Source of the DNA: Schistocephalus solidus | Lineage: Eukaryota; Platyhelminthes; Cestoda; Diphyllobothriidea; Diphyllobothriidae | Assembly: GCA_017591395.1 (NCBI GenBank) | Contig: WEDG01004056.1 | Coordinates: forward strand, 62,001-126,000 | DNA length: 64,000 nucleotides | Direction of reading: 5' to 3' | Position numbers and translations under genes: made by a program | The notes under the pieces: model-generated | Told to the model about the DNA's origin: nothing | What the model saw: the letters and a program-made list of their open reading frames with translations, nothing else | The model's database searches: none | Shown: piece by piece, positions 12,290 to 23,485 of the stretch | How the letters are laid out: every line of letters starts with the position of its first letter | Position numbering within the stretch: the stretch's first letter is position 1

Positions 12290-12545
12290 GGCACGCCTAG
12301 GGGCGATTAGGGCCTAGGGGCACCGGCTGCGCCAGTCACATGCGCCCTCTCCCGCCTCCGGTCTTATTGAATTTCATGACACCGAGCTCAGGTGGGGGAG
12401 GAAGAGAGTGCGTTGTAGCTGTAGTGAAAGGCTACTATCAATTTAAAATAATGCAGGTGCAAGTTACCGTCCCTTCACTACAATGCTGTGAAGCATACTG
12501 CGAATATCGTTGGACTATGACGGTCGAAATGCCGTGTGTGTGCGT
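12290..12545 (+). repeat. Repeat family A, partial copy
   Basis: Carries TGCGCCCTCTCCCGCCTCCGG, GAGCTCAGGTGGGGGAGGAA and the CACCGTCCC-like end. It is truncated at the 5' side. Confidence 0.55.
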
Positions 12546-13699
12546 TTACGAGCGAAGTTTCAAGGTCGAGATATTTTATCATTTTCGCAGGTCTCAAAGA
12601 ATGCGAAAAAAAAGCATTTCTGTTCTGGAAACGGCTATAGTTACGTGGACGTTTTGATAACCTCACTGCTTCATTCATCAGAATGGTATGGTAGCTGTTC
12701 CTGATGTCCATATTTTCTGGATATTAGACATTTGTTTAAATTGGTTAACAGGTGCCCACCTATCGGTTATGGGTCTCACTAGTCCCGTTCTGCCTTTGGC
12801 CCCTCTCTCGAGCCCGCCAACAGCTGCATAACGGCCAGTTTTATGGACAAGGAACATCACTGAAAAAAACAACGGAAAATGTAATGACGATTTCTGACTT
12901 TTTATCCGTCAATAGCCAGCCATAAAAATGTGCCATCACTCAGCCAAAGTTTATACACCCCTCAACTGAGTGCGTCAGGCAGCATGCTCGTTCCTTGTAC
13001 CTGCAACAGAAGTCTTCCCATGTGGTCCCATAGAGATAATAAGACCAGGAAAACCGACAGGGCCGTGTGTGAGGCAACGAAACATCTCATCTCGTTTTGT
13101 CGTTCGACTTCATCTAGGGCCCTCGCAGACCGTCGCATCGTGACCAGTGACACATGCAAAGAGGAGAGTGGGTACCAACAAAAAGCATGAAAATGATAAC
13201 TCAAACCCAGGTTACCAGAACCTGAGATTCAAACCCGTGTTCTTCGGTCATCGAGCGTTAATAAGTTCAACGGTCTTCCCCTGGGTCACAAGCCCGTTGT
13301 CCGGTCGAGTATGCTCGTGGATATTGGCCGTCGTGATAGAGTTTTCCACCAAGGTTCTAATGTTGGCTTTATCTCTTAACGACATCAGTTTCCAGGTTAT
13401 ACTTCTCACTCGTCAATAACTGCGGTTGGGTCTATCCTGTCTGACGACGTCTTGTAAGCCAGAAATTGCCCTCCCCGGCTCCCTCATCCTCGTATCATCC
13501 CTGTCAGTTGGAACACTAGCTGGTCGTATTGAGCTGTATTCGTCTACTAATTGTATACGTCGTAGGATTTGAGTCTTTCGCCCACTTCAATTCATAATCA
13601 TTGCAGTCCTGGGCATTCGGACTTTTCATAAATTTTGTCAATTCTCTATATGTGGCTGTGGTCACTCATTTGCCTGCTTTTTCCTTCCGCACACTTTAG
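12546..13699. other. Intron remainder
   Basis: Nothing recognisable except 12765-12850. That stretch resembles the tail of the family 2b repeat (CTCACTAGTCCCGTTCTGCC, TCTCGAGCCCGCC). Confidence 0.35.
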
Positions 13700-13868
13700 A
13701 GCTCTGAACTTTGCGACGGACTTTATTGCCGGATTGTTCGCAGACTACACGACTGCAGGTGAACCCACCGGCACCAGCGTAACCACTCATGTGCAAACAG
13801 CCGCTACTAATGCCTACGTCCGGACCCTGCGCCCCTTCCACGATTGGACACTTAGAAACACTGCAATG
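13700..13868 (+). CDS. GLTP domain, exon with the conserved His
   Basis: Acceptor CACACTTTAG, donor GTAAGA. The single leading A completes the Arg codon of LWLCR, so the border reads LWLCR-ALNFATDFIAGLF, matching the family's LWLKR-x-LxF stretch. The exon ends AYVRTLRPFHDWTLRNTAM, in line with the AY-x6-H-x-W motif. The His of FHDW corresponds to H140 of human GLTP, a headgroup ligand. It leaves in phase 0 and joins the last exon at 16066. Between the two motifs is a short Thr-rich loop (TAGEPTGTSVTTHVQTAATN), longer than the loop in human GLTP as far as I recall. Confidence 0.87.
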
Positions 13869-16065
13869 GTAAGAGAGCTAGGGAGAGCGACAGAGAGCAC
13901 GCGCGCACCCTTGTGTCCTAGCGCCCTTGTGCCTATACTTCTACGGCCTGCTTGTAACCGATTTTTATGCTTCCTATGCAATCAGAAAGATGCTCCTTCT
14001 TCAAGGCAGCAGTTCACGCAATGCCACAACACGACTTGCCTAACCATATGCAGTAGCACCTCGTAGGCATTCTGGAGACTTTGAAAGTCATCGAATATCT
14101 GCCAAGCAGCTGCTGCGAGCAGCGAAACAGAGGCGGTCAGAAAAATGCATGCTGATAAATTACATCCGTAGCTTGATGTACCGCACCTACCGGGATAGGC
14201 GTCGCTCACATGTCTGCATTAGCACTTCTGGTGGACGTTTCGACAACATACGTCAATTGTGCCATGATGGGGTTCCTAAATCATCAACGAGCTCTGATTC
14301 ACCTGACAAACGACAAATGCCTCGGAAAGCCAATCCTAACTGCAAATTCGAATGCATGATATGTGTTAGACCTTATGTAGCTGGGGACGCCGCTAGCCTC
14401 CTAGACGGTACAGGGGTTCGACTTTGACGCAATTTATGCAACGGACCCTGATAAAGATCCCATTGGAAGGCTGCTGAGGTGCCTATTACCAGCCGACGGC
14501 CTCTCAATCGACTCTCACATTGACGTGCCCATGGCCTGCGCGATTTAAGTTCTAAATCGACAAGATGCAGAAGAGACTTTAAGGTTAAAATAGTTTAGCT
14601 CACGGTGCGATCTGCCAAGCCAGTCAGATCTATCGCGGACCGCCTGCTCGTTTCTCATAGAATAACTCTGTATTCGATCTTCACGACCATAAGTACGGCT
14701 TTACTGTCCAAATATTGTTAACTGACAGAATATTTTCTTGAAACGGCTTTCCGTTATCACACATACACACCAAGTTACTTTCGAGGCGGACATTTTTTTA
14801 TTATTTCCTGTCCTGTTTCATCTGAAGCATGTTTAATGAGGTGCGTTTTTCCGGGGTGACCTTGTCAAGGAAGCAGAGGCTGTCAGCGGGATCAGTGAAG
14901 TAGCATATTCACATCCGTAGGCTGAAGAGGTCTGTGCATGATGGGCATCAGCAGGAGGGCGTCCGTACGATAGGATTCGAACCTGGGTCCGCTGGTTAAC
15001 GCAACATAGATATTACCATTACGCGCTTCGATTTCGTGCATCAGGCACGGCGGGCACATAGATAGAGTTCTATGTAACCAGACCCGATTACAGGCCTCAT
15101 GGTTGTCGAACTCGTCAGAATACAAACCAACTCTCCAGATGAATGGCTCCAATTCCTTTGGATTGCAGTTGACTCACCTTCGCTTGCCTTGTGTGCTGAG
15201 ACTGTTTTTTTTATTTTTAATGTTTATAAAGTATTTACATGCCAGGTTGCATTTGCCAAACTTATGTTAAAATAAGTAGCCTTTGCTGGATTCGAACCCA
15301 CGCTTGCAAGGGGAAGGCACTACTACAGCCAACGCTCTAGCCAACTGAGCTATGAGGCCCCACCGAGAGCCGTGAATTTAACCGCACTTGAGTCACGTCA
15401 GCCGCCCAGCCTACTGCAAGGTATGAAATCCGCCAAATCTGATACATTAAGCTGACTGACCAAACAGGATTTCCTAAGCAATCAATCTTTAATCCACCAG
15501 CCTGATGTAATAAGCAGGGGTTTAATAAATAAATAAATAATTAATTAATTAATTTATCTGACATAACTCTCGAAAACTCTGCGGCCTTGTTGAGACACAA
15601 ACCCACAACAGTAAGGACAAGACTTCTATATAGCCAACGTTCTAACCACTTGAACCACGAGGTCTCAGCTTGCTATTGGGGGATCATATCCCACAGACGC
15701 TGCCGAGGTTTTACCCTTGCGTCCCATGAGTACTTTGTATTTGCCAAAATCTCTATCAATGTTATTTTCCTTCGGGAATGCTGCCGGGCTGATTTCACAT
15801 ATCTACGCTCGAGCTTATACGACACTTACTGTCAGGTGGTGAAGCTCTGATTAACATCTGCTCTGATTAACATCTGCTAATTACTTATCTGATAGTAGAG
15901 CCCCTTCTCTGATCATCTGCGCAGTGTGAATGAGCATGTTTGTGTTTCTGCCTCCCCGGTGGTATCTTTTGGTTCCGATTGATTGAATAATGACAAAATA
16001 GGACGCAGCAGATCTCTATCGCTAATTTCGCACATTCATCCTCACCCTCTGTCCTCCCCTACAAG
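13869..16065. other. Intron
   Basis: Contains tRNA-like repeats listed separately and an (AATA)n/(AATT)n tract at about 15524-15556. Ends CCCCTACAAG. Confidence 0.4.
15272..15362 (-). repeat. tRNA-derived repeat with pol III boxes
   Basis: On the minus strand it has a box A-like TAGCTCAGTTGGCTAGAGCG and a box B GGTTCGAATCC, and starts GGGGCCTCA. A similar but more worn head lies at about 15585-15675 on the same strand (CGTGGTTCAAGTGGTTAG). A box-B-like GGATTCGAACC at 14970-14980 may be a third. The anticodon region is not a clean stem-loop, so I call these SINE-type remnants rather than tRNA genes. Confidence 0.5.
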
Positions 16066-16332
16066 GTTATTATCCAATCCATCCCGACGTTTGAGCAAAT
16101 CAAAAGTATTCTGCTGCTCATTGACAATACGGCGCCCTCAGCCGCCCTGATGCAGCCCTCAGCCGAGGCACTGGCTCAGCTGCAATTGGACGCTGATCGC
16201 TACGCACTGGCACTGAAACGCTGCCTCCAGGTTGTCCACAGCATGTTCCTCCAACTTGAACTTGAGCCCATTTTCTGTCCAGCGTCCGCCGCTACTGAGG
16301 CCAATTTGAAAGCCAACCCGCCAGTCTCCTAA
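16066..16332 (+). CDS. GLTP-domain gene, last exon
   Basis: Starts after CTACAAG in phase 0 and runs 88 codons to a TAA. It opens VIIQSIPTFEQIKSILLL, which corresponds to the helix after the His motif in GLTP proteins, and continues with two more likely helices (DADRYALALKRCLQVVHSMFLQ). The tail, ELEPIFCPASAATEANLKAN, is short. With exons at 3306, 6544 and 13700 it completes a GLTP domain of roughly normal size ending close to the protein's C terminus, as in FAPP2. No classical AATAAA polyadenylation signal is obvious in the next 250 bases. Confidence 0.8.
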   Translation, partial: VIIQSIPTFEQIKSILLLIDNTAPSAALMQPSAEALAQLQLDADRYALALKRCLQVVHSMFLQLELEPIFCPASAATEANLKANPPVS

Positions 16333-17129
16333 GCTCTTAGCGTTTCCTCTCACTCTCACTTCCAGATGTGATATAATACTGTCTTTCTAACCCCCCCCTC
16401 ACTCATACAGCAGTGCAGACCCTCCAGCAGCCTTTACGGCAATGAGCGACTTCTTTTTGTAAGCTTTAACCAATTATTTTCGCCTGCCCACTTTTGGGTT
16501 GATTTTAACCCGTTTTATCTGCCCCCCATCCATTGTCCCGTCCACCTTCTGCTCTGATACACCTTCATTTAGACTTATTTTCCATACCTGTGCTAGATGC
16601 TTTAGAAAGGAAACGCGTTCAAAAACAAGCTAGCAGTTAAATGAAAGGTCTGCTCGGGTAATAGACCTACTTAAACAAAATACGTTTTGATCAGTTGGTC
16701 CTGGTGCCCACTGCCAGTGAAAGAACTACGCAGAAAACAATCCACGGGCTATTATGAACCAGCACGCTGAAGCCATTCTCGCGATTGCGTGATTTCCCGT
16801 TTGGCAGACCAAACTGATTGCAGGTCTGCTATTTGGGTCAGCCCAGTCGTGAATTAGTTCACCTTTCGTCTATCCTCACCAGCTGTGGTTGTAAGCGAGG
16901 ATGGACCCCGGAATGTGTACTTCATAATCGGCATCGCTCCAAACACTTTAGATAAACTGAAAGATAAGCAATATACGCCTATGATTTGCTTATTTCGCAG
17001 GTATTCTCCGAGCGTTCAAAGTTGGTTACATGCTCGGAGTCGTGATTGGTTCTCAAATTAATGAGGCGTTTTGAGTTTTGTTATAAAACAATATTCACAC
17101 TTTAGGGGTGAATGCGGATTTCTATCGCA
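16333..17129. other. 3' flank of the GLTP-domain gene
   Basis: Presumably holds the 3' untranslated region. No other feature seen. Confidence 0.35.
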
Positions 17130-17240
17130 ATTTTTTCTACCGAGTCGCTGAACTGCTCACAATTGCAACAGCAGCCGTAGAAAAACTGGCAAAACACCTG
17201 CCTGGGTCTTTAAATAGTACCTAAGAGGGAGTACGGTAAA
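17130..17240 (+). repeat. Remnant of the family 1 hammerhead repeat
   Basis: Aligns by eye to the 3' half of the ribozyme and the following unit body: GAACTGCTCACA..., ACTGGCAAAACACC, TGCCTGGGTCTT, GAGTACGGTAAAG. The core is destroyed. Confidence 0.5.
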
Positions 17241-17264
17241 GTACATCTATTATGGAATATATAT

Positions 17265-17400
17265 TTCGAAGAAAAGGAGCTATTTGGGAAATTGGTAGAA
17301 AACATTATTAGGTAAATTTTTGACGCTGGCTCCCCAGCTCGTCATCTGACGTGAAGTAAGCGTGCAAAACAGTTAAAATTTAAAAAATGCCTAAAAATCG
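17265..17400 (+). repeat. Short dispersed repeat, inverted partner near 24300-24420
   Basis: Shares TTTTTGACGCTGG, a GTCGTCATxxGAC-like block and TGCAAAACxxTTAAAATTT with the reverse complement of 24290-24400. Nature unknown. Confidence 0.4.
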
Positions 17401-17499
17401 ATATTGTTTAGTCGTTCCTGCCAATGATTGTCATTGTAGGGTGAATTTCCGTTTGGATTGGTTGTCAACTCTTCCGTATTTCTTTCTGATTGCCGTACA

Positions 17500-17713
17500 C
17501 AGGGTCCAATTAAACGTGTCAGTTAATCCATGAGTTATCTGAGTAAATTTCCGATGACGGCAAATAAGCCAGAAATGGCCATTCTAGTCTTCTTGTCTTT
17601 TTCGGTAATATATATTTATATAAATGAAAAGTAAAAATGCTCTTCGGGAAATGGAGTTGTACTCGTAAATTTTCAAGTTGGTGACACCAACCCGTCATCA
17701 GACGAAATTAACA

Positions 17714-17766
<53 letters not shown>

Positions 17767-18035
17767 AATATGGAACCCAAAAAGACAAGGGAGATCGGAA
17801 TGGCCATTTCTAGCTTATTAGCCATCATCAGCCAGTCATACCCAATCCCAAGTGTGGGAGATTAAGGATTCGAACCCTTGTCTTTGTAGGTTCCATATTA
17901 TCAAAATATGCTACATTTCGCTATGCGACCGCCTATGAGGGCTCAAGTCTTATTTCCAGGGCACAACGGAACGTAAATATTCCTTAAGCAGATCGGTGAG
18001 CCACACACTATCATATATATATATATATATATATG
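17500..18035. repeat. Family 2 hammerhead-tRNA repeats around a TA tract
   Basis: 17530-17610 is a worn plus-strand copy (CGATGACGGCAAATAAGCC). Then comes a TA tract (17716-17763), a minus-strand half unit (17764-17905) with the ribozyme and a box B-like head, and then the plus-strand unit tail (17905-18012: GCTACATTTCGCTATGCGAC, AGGGCACAACGGAAC, TTAAGCAGATCGGTGAGCC) running into a second TA tract (18013-18034). The head-to-head arrangement and the TA borders repeat what is seen at 62017-63652. Confidence 0.7.
17793..17837 (-). ncRNA. Hammerhead ribozyme-like motif, family 2
   Basis: Read on the minus strand: stem I GACTGG, core CTGATGA, stem II TGGCT/loop AATA/AGCTA, GAA, palindromic stem III ATGGCCAT, H17 = T, stem I return CCGATC. 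All core bases are present. Stem II pairs fully if one G-U is counted. Stem I has one mismatch and one wobble. Confidence 0.65.
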
Positions 18036-21000
18036 CATATATACTTGTAGGTAGGCGTATATATGTCGCGCGAAAGACATATACCGACCAGGTTGCAGAA
18101 CATGCGCGTCCCGTTACGCTTTGGAGCTCAATTTAGAATGAAGACAGATACATAGGCCCTATATATTATGCGCAGAATTACGGTCGGTTCTTCTATCAGC
18201 ATGTGTGAATGCGTTTGTGTTTTGTCACAGCGCAGTGCTCTGACTCTTTCATTTTACAGCCTTTGCAGGCAGGCAGACAGAAGCAGATAAAACTATCGAG
18301 TTACTGACCATATTTTGTACATAATAATTCTAATGTGCAGGCAGAATTATATGTAAATTCAGCAGCTTTTGGACTGAGTAAGATGGAACTGTGATTATGT
18401 CAGTATAATAAGAAAACTTTCAAGCGTAAAGTGATTTCCAAAAACAAACATTCTGTACTCAAATATGATTGTAATAATATTACGATTCCTTCCAAAGCTT
18501 CCTGAAGTTAACTTTTAGCAGTTAATGTCGAATTAATTGACGAACTCTTCTTATCGTAATACCATTGATTTGTCCCACCTAGCCCCGGCAGGAAAGGCGG
18601 GGCTCGACTGCATTCGAAAGCATTTTTAAAAATTTGAAAGTATTGCATAATTTAATTAATTTTAAATCCAGGAAAAAAAGTGCTTTTTAGAAATTAGATA
18701 TAGCAATTTTTTGAAGAGGCGTTTTCCAAAGCTAATGAAAAAATCGACAATTCCGTCCAGTAAAAGACAAAACCATGGACCACGTTGTGTTGATAAAGCG
18801 GACTCTGACTCTTCACGCTAAGACGCCCTCATGCACCGCTTATTGCAGTTTTAGATGGTGCTCTGGTGGTTTCCAGAGAAGGCAAAGTTGGACATAAAAG
18901 CAGTTCTGTCCATGAGTTTTATTTTTGAATTGTTCTGTTGCATCGCCTACCGTCCACAATCGCACAAAATAGCTAATCGGAATACGATGAAACTATAAGT
19001 TCCAGGAAATAAATGGGACAGCCGTCCTCGTCACTAGCGTTGCATCGCGAAACTACAAAACAACAAACGGCCCGCTGATTTGGGCCGATGAAGGTAGTGG
19101 CGGTTAGGCGAATCCATACTGGAGATTTTAGTTTGATAGTAGTTTCGCCTTCGCCATATTAGTATTTATATTTGCGAAGCTTGACTCGTTATTCGGACGG
19201 TTATAACGCCCATCTTTATGGAATGCAGGATTACAGTTTACTCTCTGCCTGTGAACATTGTCATGTCCCCATTACTTGGCACTTTAAAGAGTAAGTTTAA
19301 CCAGAACAGTCGTACATGCCACCATGAAATCAGAAACAAACCTAGTTCCCGTTGTCATCCGGGAAAGTTGTGTTATAAAACATACTACTCATATTTGTCA
19401 GTAATATTATTTTATAATATCTCTTTAACTTCCCTATGGAGTGACATGAGTAAATGCGGAGCCCTTACGCGGTTATTCTGTGTGCATAAGGCTGGTTGGC
19501 TTACTCTAACTGTAATCGTTGTTATCAGAATCTGACGCAGTTGCTTAGTAACCATAACTTCTCCGAAGCACATTTTGTCTGTTTTTGTATTCCCACTCAT
19601 CGATCTCCATTCGCACCTTGTTTTTGTTCCTTCTACTCCTTTGTTTTCAACCGGCAACCTCATGGTGGTGTAGTTCCTCACCTAAATGCATGCCCATTTT
19701 TCAATTTTCTCCCAACTTATTAACTCTTCCGTGTGCTTTTTATCTAATCCTTTATTCCGACAGAACCACAAAAAATATCCAACTTATTCCGACTGCCTTC
19801 TGACATTCCGGTGAATAAACTAGCATTGCATAAAAAAGGCTAGAGAAGATAAACGGACCTTCAGATTAATTGCTCCCAAGAATTTGACGAACTGGAAAAT
19901 GCATGGTCAGTTTATCATGATCGACCGACTGGCTTGGACTATAACAACGTTCCTATTGGGCAGTACACTTTATGCATTGAAGTTTTCTAATGCAGATTGC
20001 ATGTTCGGTAACGGCATATGAATTTATTAATGCGTGCGGATATCCACACAGAGCGTTTTTGGTCACTATTTTAAGTCGGTTGATTCTAATTCGTTTCGTT
20101 TCAATAAACATCAGACACTTGACTTAAAAGGTTTATAGAAATATTAATAGTATGTGCGAACGAAAAATGCGCGCGTTTTCTATTCCCTGAAAAAGGGCTT
20201 CTGTACAAATCTCCCATGTACAGTTATGCGGTGGTTAAATTTTTCAAATACCGCCCTGCTGTAGGAAGGTTTGCTTAATGAGTATTTATCACGATAGCCT
20301 TATGTGCAAACGCTCAAAGCACATACGAATTGCCAAATATTTCTACATTAACCTATTATAAACGCTGTTTTCAAGGAATAAATTTTAACAATGCAAATGC
20401 GTAACTTTGCAGAAAGTTATGATGTCGTAAGGTTTCATTACCTCTCCATAAAATGCGTACGGTCATTCTATATTTATCTGCATGTTTTATATATATAAAA
20501 AAGTTATACTAAATAAAACTAAAACAGAATGCTAAGTTAACATGCGAGAAAGGAGATAAGCGTTGTTAAGTTGAGGGAGAACTCGTGAGACGCGATTTTA
20601 ATTACATAGCGTGATGAAGTTGGAGGACCACGTGATAGAGCTGCTTTCAGTATGCTGGAGTTTTCATCCCGTGGCTTCCAAAAGCTCGGGAGCAGCCCAG
20701 CTGTCATTCGAGGTAGGTATTCAAATGCTGTCTTTGCGTCCATTGCAAGGCCAGTGCCCAAAGCGTATTTCCTAGCTGCAATCCAGGGCACCAAATATGC
20801 AGCCATCAGCAGCCATTTTGGAGTATGTTCAGCTGACCGAATTGAAAAGTTTCCTTGCCTGTGCTAAATGTGTTCACAGTCAAAACTAAGGTTAACTCAT
20901 AGATACAGTTTTATGTGGCATGCATGACCAAGATCGCTTTAATTGGACTATCTATACCAGGCATTAGAGAACTTATGAACGAATTAGAGGCAGTGTACAT

Positions 21001-21059
21001 CCGTTCGATCGTGCATCGGAGCCATCGCTTGAAATTTTTGATACTTAATCACCCTAGAA
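18036..21059. other. Intergenic stretch
   Basis: No gene or element I can support. Short open frames on both strands lack domain features and splice-site support. Confidence 0.35.
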
Positions 21060-21400
21060 GTGGAGGTAGATGCGCCCCGATGCTCTAGATCTGACATATA
21101 TGTTGGATTTCATTTTCCGGCAGACTTTCCCGTTTTCAAAACTAACCGAGTTTGTCATCGATCGTATCTGATGAACAGATTTTGCTGGCTCTATGGAATA
21201 GGCACAAGACAAACTTTCGTTTTCTTTGATATGAAGCAAAGCGCAGAAGGTGTTGGCACTGTCATTTCCAGGTGGGCTTTCACTAGTCACATAGCTGCAT
21301 GGAACCGTCTGCCAGCAGATATCCAAATACGTACAAGAAGGGCTATCCCAGTTAAACCAATTAAAGACACCGTGCACGCCCCATAAAACGATGTCTGTGA
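21060..21400 (+). pseudogene. Possible C-terminal fragment of a non-LTR retrotransposon ORF
   Basis: The 108-codon frame ends FTSHIAAWNRLPADIQIRTR. This recalls the FxxRxxxxWNxLP motif near the end of many reverse-transcriptase polyproteins. Nothing upstream gives a reverse-transcriptase signature, so this is weak. Confidence 0.35.
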
Positions 21401-21699
21401 GTTTACAGGTAGATGCAACTGCCAGTACATTGGGCGCACGCCAAGTCACAAGGTAATTTGATCAACTGAGCTCAAGTACGAAGCACCATGTGGACCATGG
21501 CCAAGCGATTGACCCAAACACTGCAGTTAAAAGCCTAGCTGGACTTACGTTTGCGCAGGAGCCAGAAATGCATAAGCAGCTAAATATTTTCTGCCTTGAT
21601 AAAGATCGATGATGGAATAAAGCACGTTCTCCCTCCTGTCACCATAGTTAATGTAAAAAAGAACCAAATAAACTTTTAATTAATATAAACTGCATTCGT

Positions 21700-22085
21700 T
21701 GATAAACGCTCACTGAGTACAAACGGTACTCACTCGTTTCGCTTTACCTTGCGGCTCACTCTCGAGCCCCGTCATCAGCCGCGTAGTGACTAGTAGAAGA
21801 AAAGGTAGATGCACAATGTCAAGGGAGACTGGAATTGCCATTGCTGGCTCGGTTTCCATCATCTGCCAGTCATACCTAACCCTAGGTGGTGCAAAACACG
21901 AGGATTGAACCCGCAATCTGTTGCTCCGAGGGGTCGTTGTCTGGTAATTCCAGTCTCCCGTGTATTTGCTGGCAATATTCGTCTGCCTTTTCTACTACTA
22001 ACCACTGCGTGGCTGCTGGCAGGGCTCGGGAGTGAATATCAAGGCAGAACAGAACGAGTGAGTTCCGTTAGCGATCAGTGAGCGT
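21700..22085 (-). repeat. Family 2b repeat (tRNA-like head, worn hammerhead, alternative tail)
   Basis: A worn ribozyme region lies at 21829-21877 on the minus strand (GACTGGCAGATGATGG..., AATTCCAGTC). A box-B-like stretch follows it. On both sides are copies of a tail containing GTTGATxAACGCTCAxTGA, CTCACTCGTTTCGC and TCTCGAGCCCCGTCA. The same tail occurs at 29055-29145, 29280-29370, 35400-35520, 40855-40960 and 41130-41230. Confidence 0.6.
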
Positions 22086-23284
22086 TCGTCAACGGATGTC
22101 GATAGTCTCTGCGAACTCACTTTGACAGTTGATGAGGTACATGGGAAGAGGGCGAGTCTATCGAAGTGCCGTAGTAGAGAAGGTTTTTAATTTGATCAAG
22201 GGCATAGTAATAACAGTCCTGAAATGTACACTTCGTACGTCTGCCTCTATTTGAAGCTGCAACTTCAACCCTCAATGCCTGTTAAATTTCCGCTAATTTA
22301 AAGAAAGGTTAACGCCTTTTCAGCTTTCGTTCGCGAATTTCCATTAATTCAGAATTCCCAATGTCATTTTAAGTAAACATTCAGACTCAAAATAACCCAG
22401 CGTCGACCGGAAGCGCGTTACAATTTCGTGGAAGGAGGACGATACTTATGCATAACAAAGGATATCCATGGTTTACTCAATAACCAGCTTCTTGACATGT
22501 GACCCTATGACATCTACTCCTGAAATTGTCCACACATTCAATCTCATACCATTTTCTACACCCTTATGAAGAATTTAAACCAAAAAACTAAATTGACGGG
22601 ATTTCATCTTCCAGTTTCTTATCGACCTGTCTGCTGCCGCTTCCCGCTAATTTTTGGGCACAATTGACATGATCTAGAGTGTTCTGTCAAAAGTTTTCCT
22701 GCTTTTATTGCTTTATTTGCGCAGTTGATTGCCTACACCTCCCCTAAATTAGGCTTTGGTGCTCATTACGCCTTTTCCGGTTCTGCGCGTTTTTGGCTTA
22801 TATTAAATGATGGTTAGCTTAAATCGGCTTTCAATTGTTTTAAAAGCTGTTTTCGTGCTGGCATTTATCTAAAAAAAGTAACTTACGAATGGAGCGTTCG
22901 CCTCTATTCACCGGTGCTTTCATCTGACTAATTAGACGCATATGTTTCGATGCAGCTCACCCAATGAATAAAAATCAAGACATTCGGCCAGTTTTACCTT
23001 AAAGCATGGCGTTTCAGGCCGCTTGTCTGTCAGGAGTACTTTATTTATTGCCCATAATATACTTTTCCTACGCAGCAAACGCTTTACTTGGCGTTTATTT
23101 ATAAATGCTGCTTTCTACGTGCCTTGCGAAGCACCCAGCGTGCGCTGAGTTTAACGCCTCCTCTCAGCGGACGTGAGCAGGTTTTCCGGTTTTCATGGCG
23201 AGCATAGACGTCTGCGCCTGTTTGCTGCGTCTGTCCGGATGTGGGAAAGTATGCTCACAGCTGCTGCCTCTACGAGGAGCAGAA
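22086..23284. other. Intergenic stretch
   Basis: Nothing supported. Confidence 0.35.
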
Positions 23285-23485
23285 GGTTGTTAGTGTACCG
23301 CAATCATGGCTTTATTCGTCTGAGCTTTCGAAATCTTACTGGAGTCCATCATCAGCGATAAAACAGCAACATAAACGAGTAACGATTATTGGGGAGGCGG
23401 GGTGACAGGGGCTAATCTGACGATGGACTTCAGTAAGAGTTCGAAAGTTTAGACCAATAAAGCCATGATTCTGGTGAACGAACAA
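23285..23485. repeat. Inverted pair of family 3 (Penelope-type) hammerhead ends
   Basis: The two halves are about 75 bp each and reverse complements with some differences. The minus-strand half (23355 down) reads CTGATGATGGACTCC...GAAAGCTCAGACGAATAAAGCC-like. The plus-strand half (23417-23465) reads CTGACGATGGACTTC...GAAAGTTTAGACC followed by AATAAAGCCATGATTCTGG. Both end in GAAGGTTGTT-like sequence outward. The stretch between is about 60 bp. Confidence 0.6.

Noticed and set aside
15272..15362. A tRNA gene on the minus strand
   Set aside because: The boxes are good but the anticodon region is not a clean stem-loop, and a worn relative lies 300 bp away.
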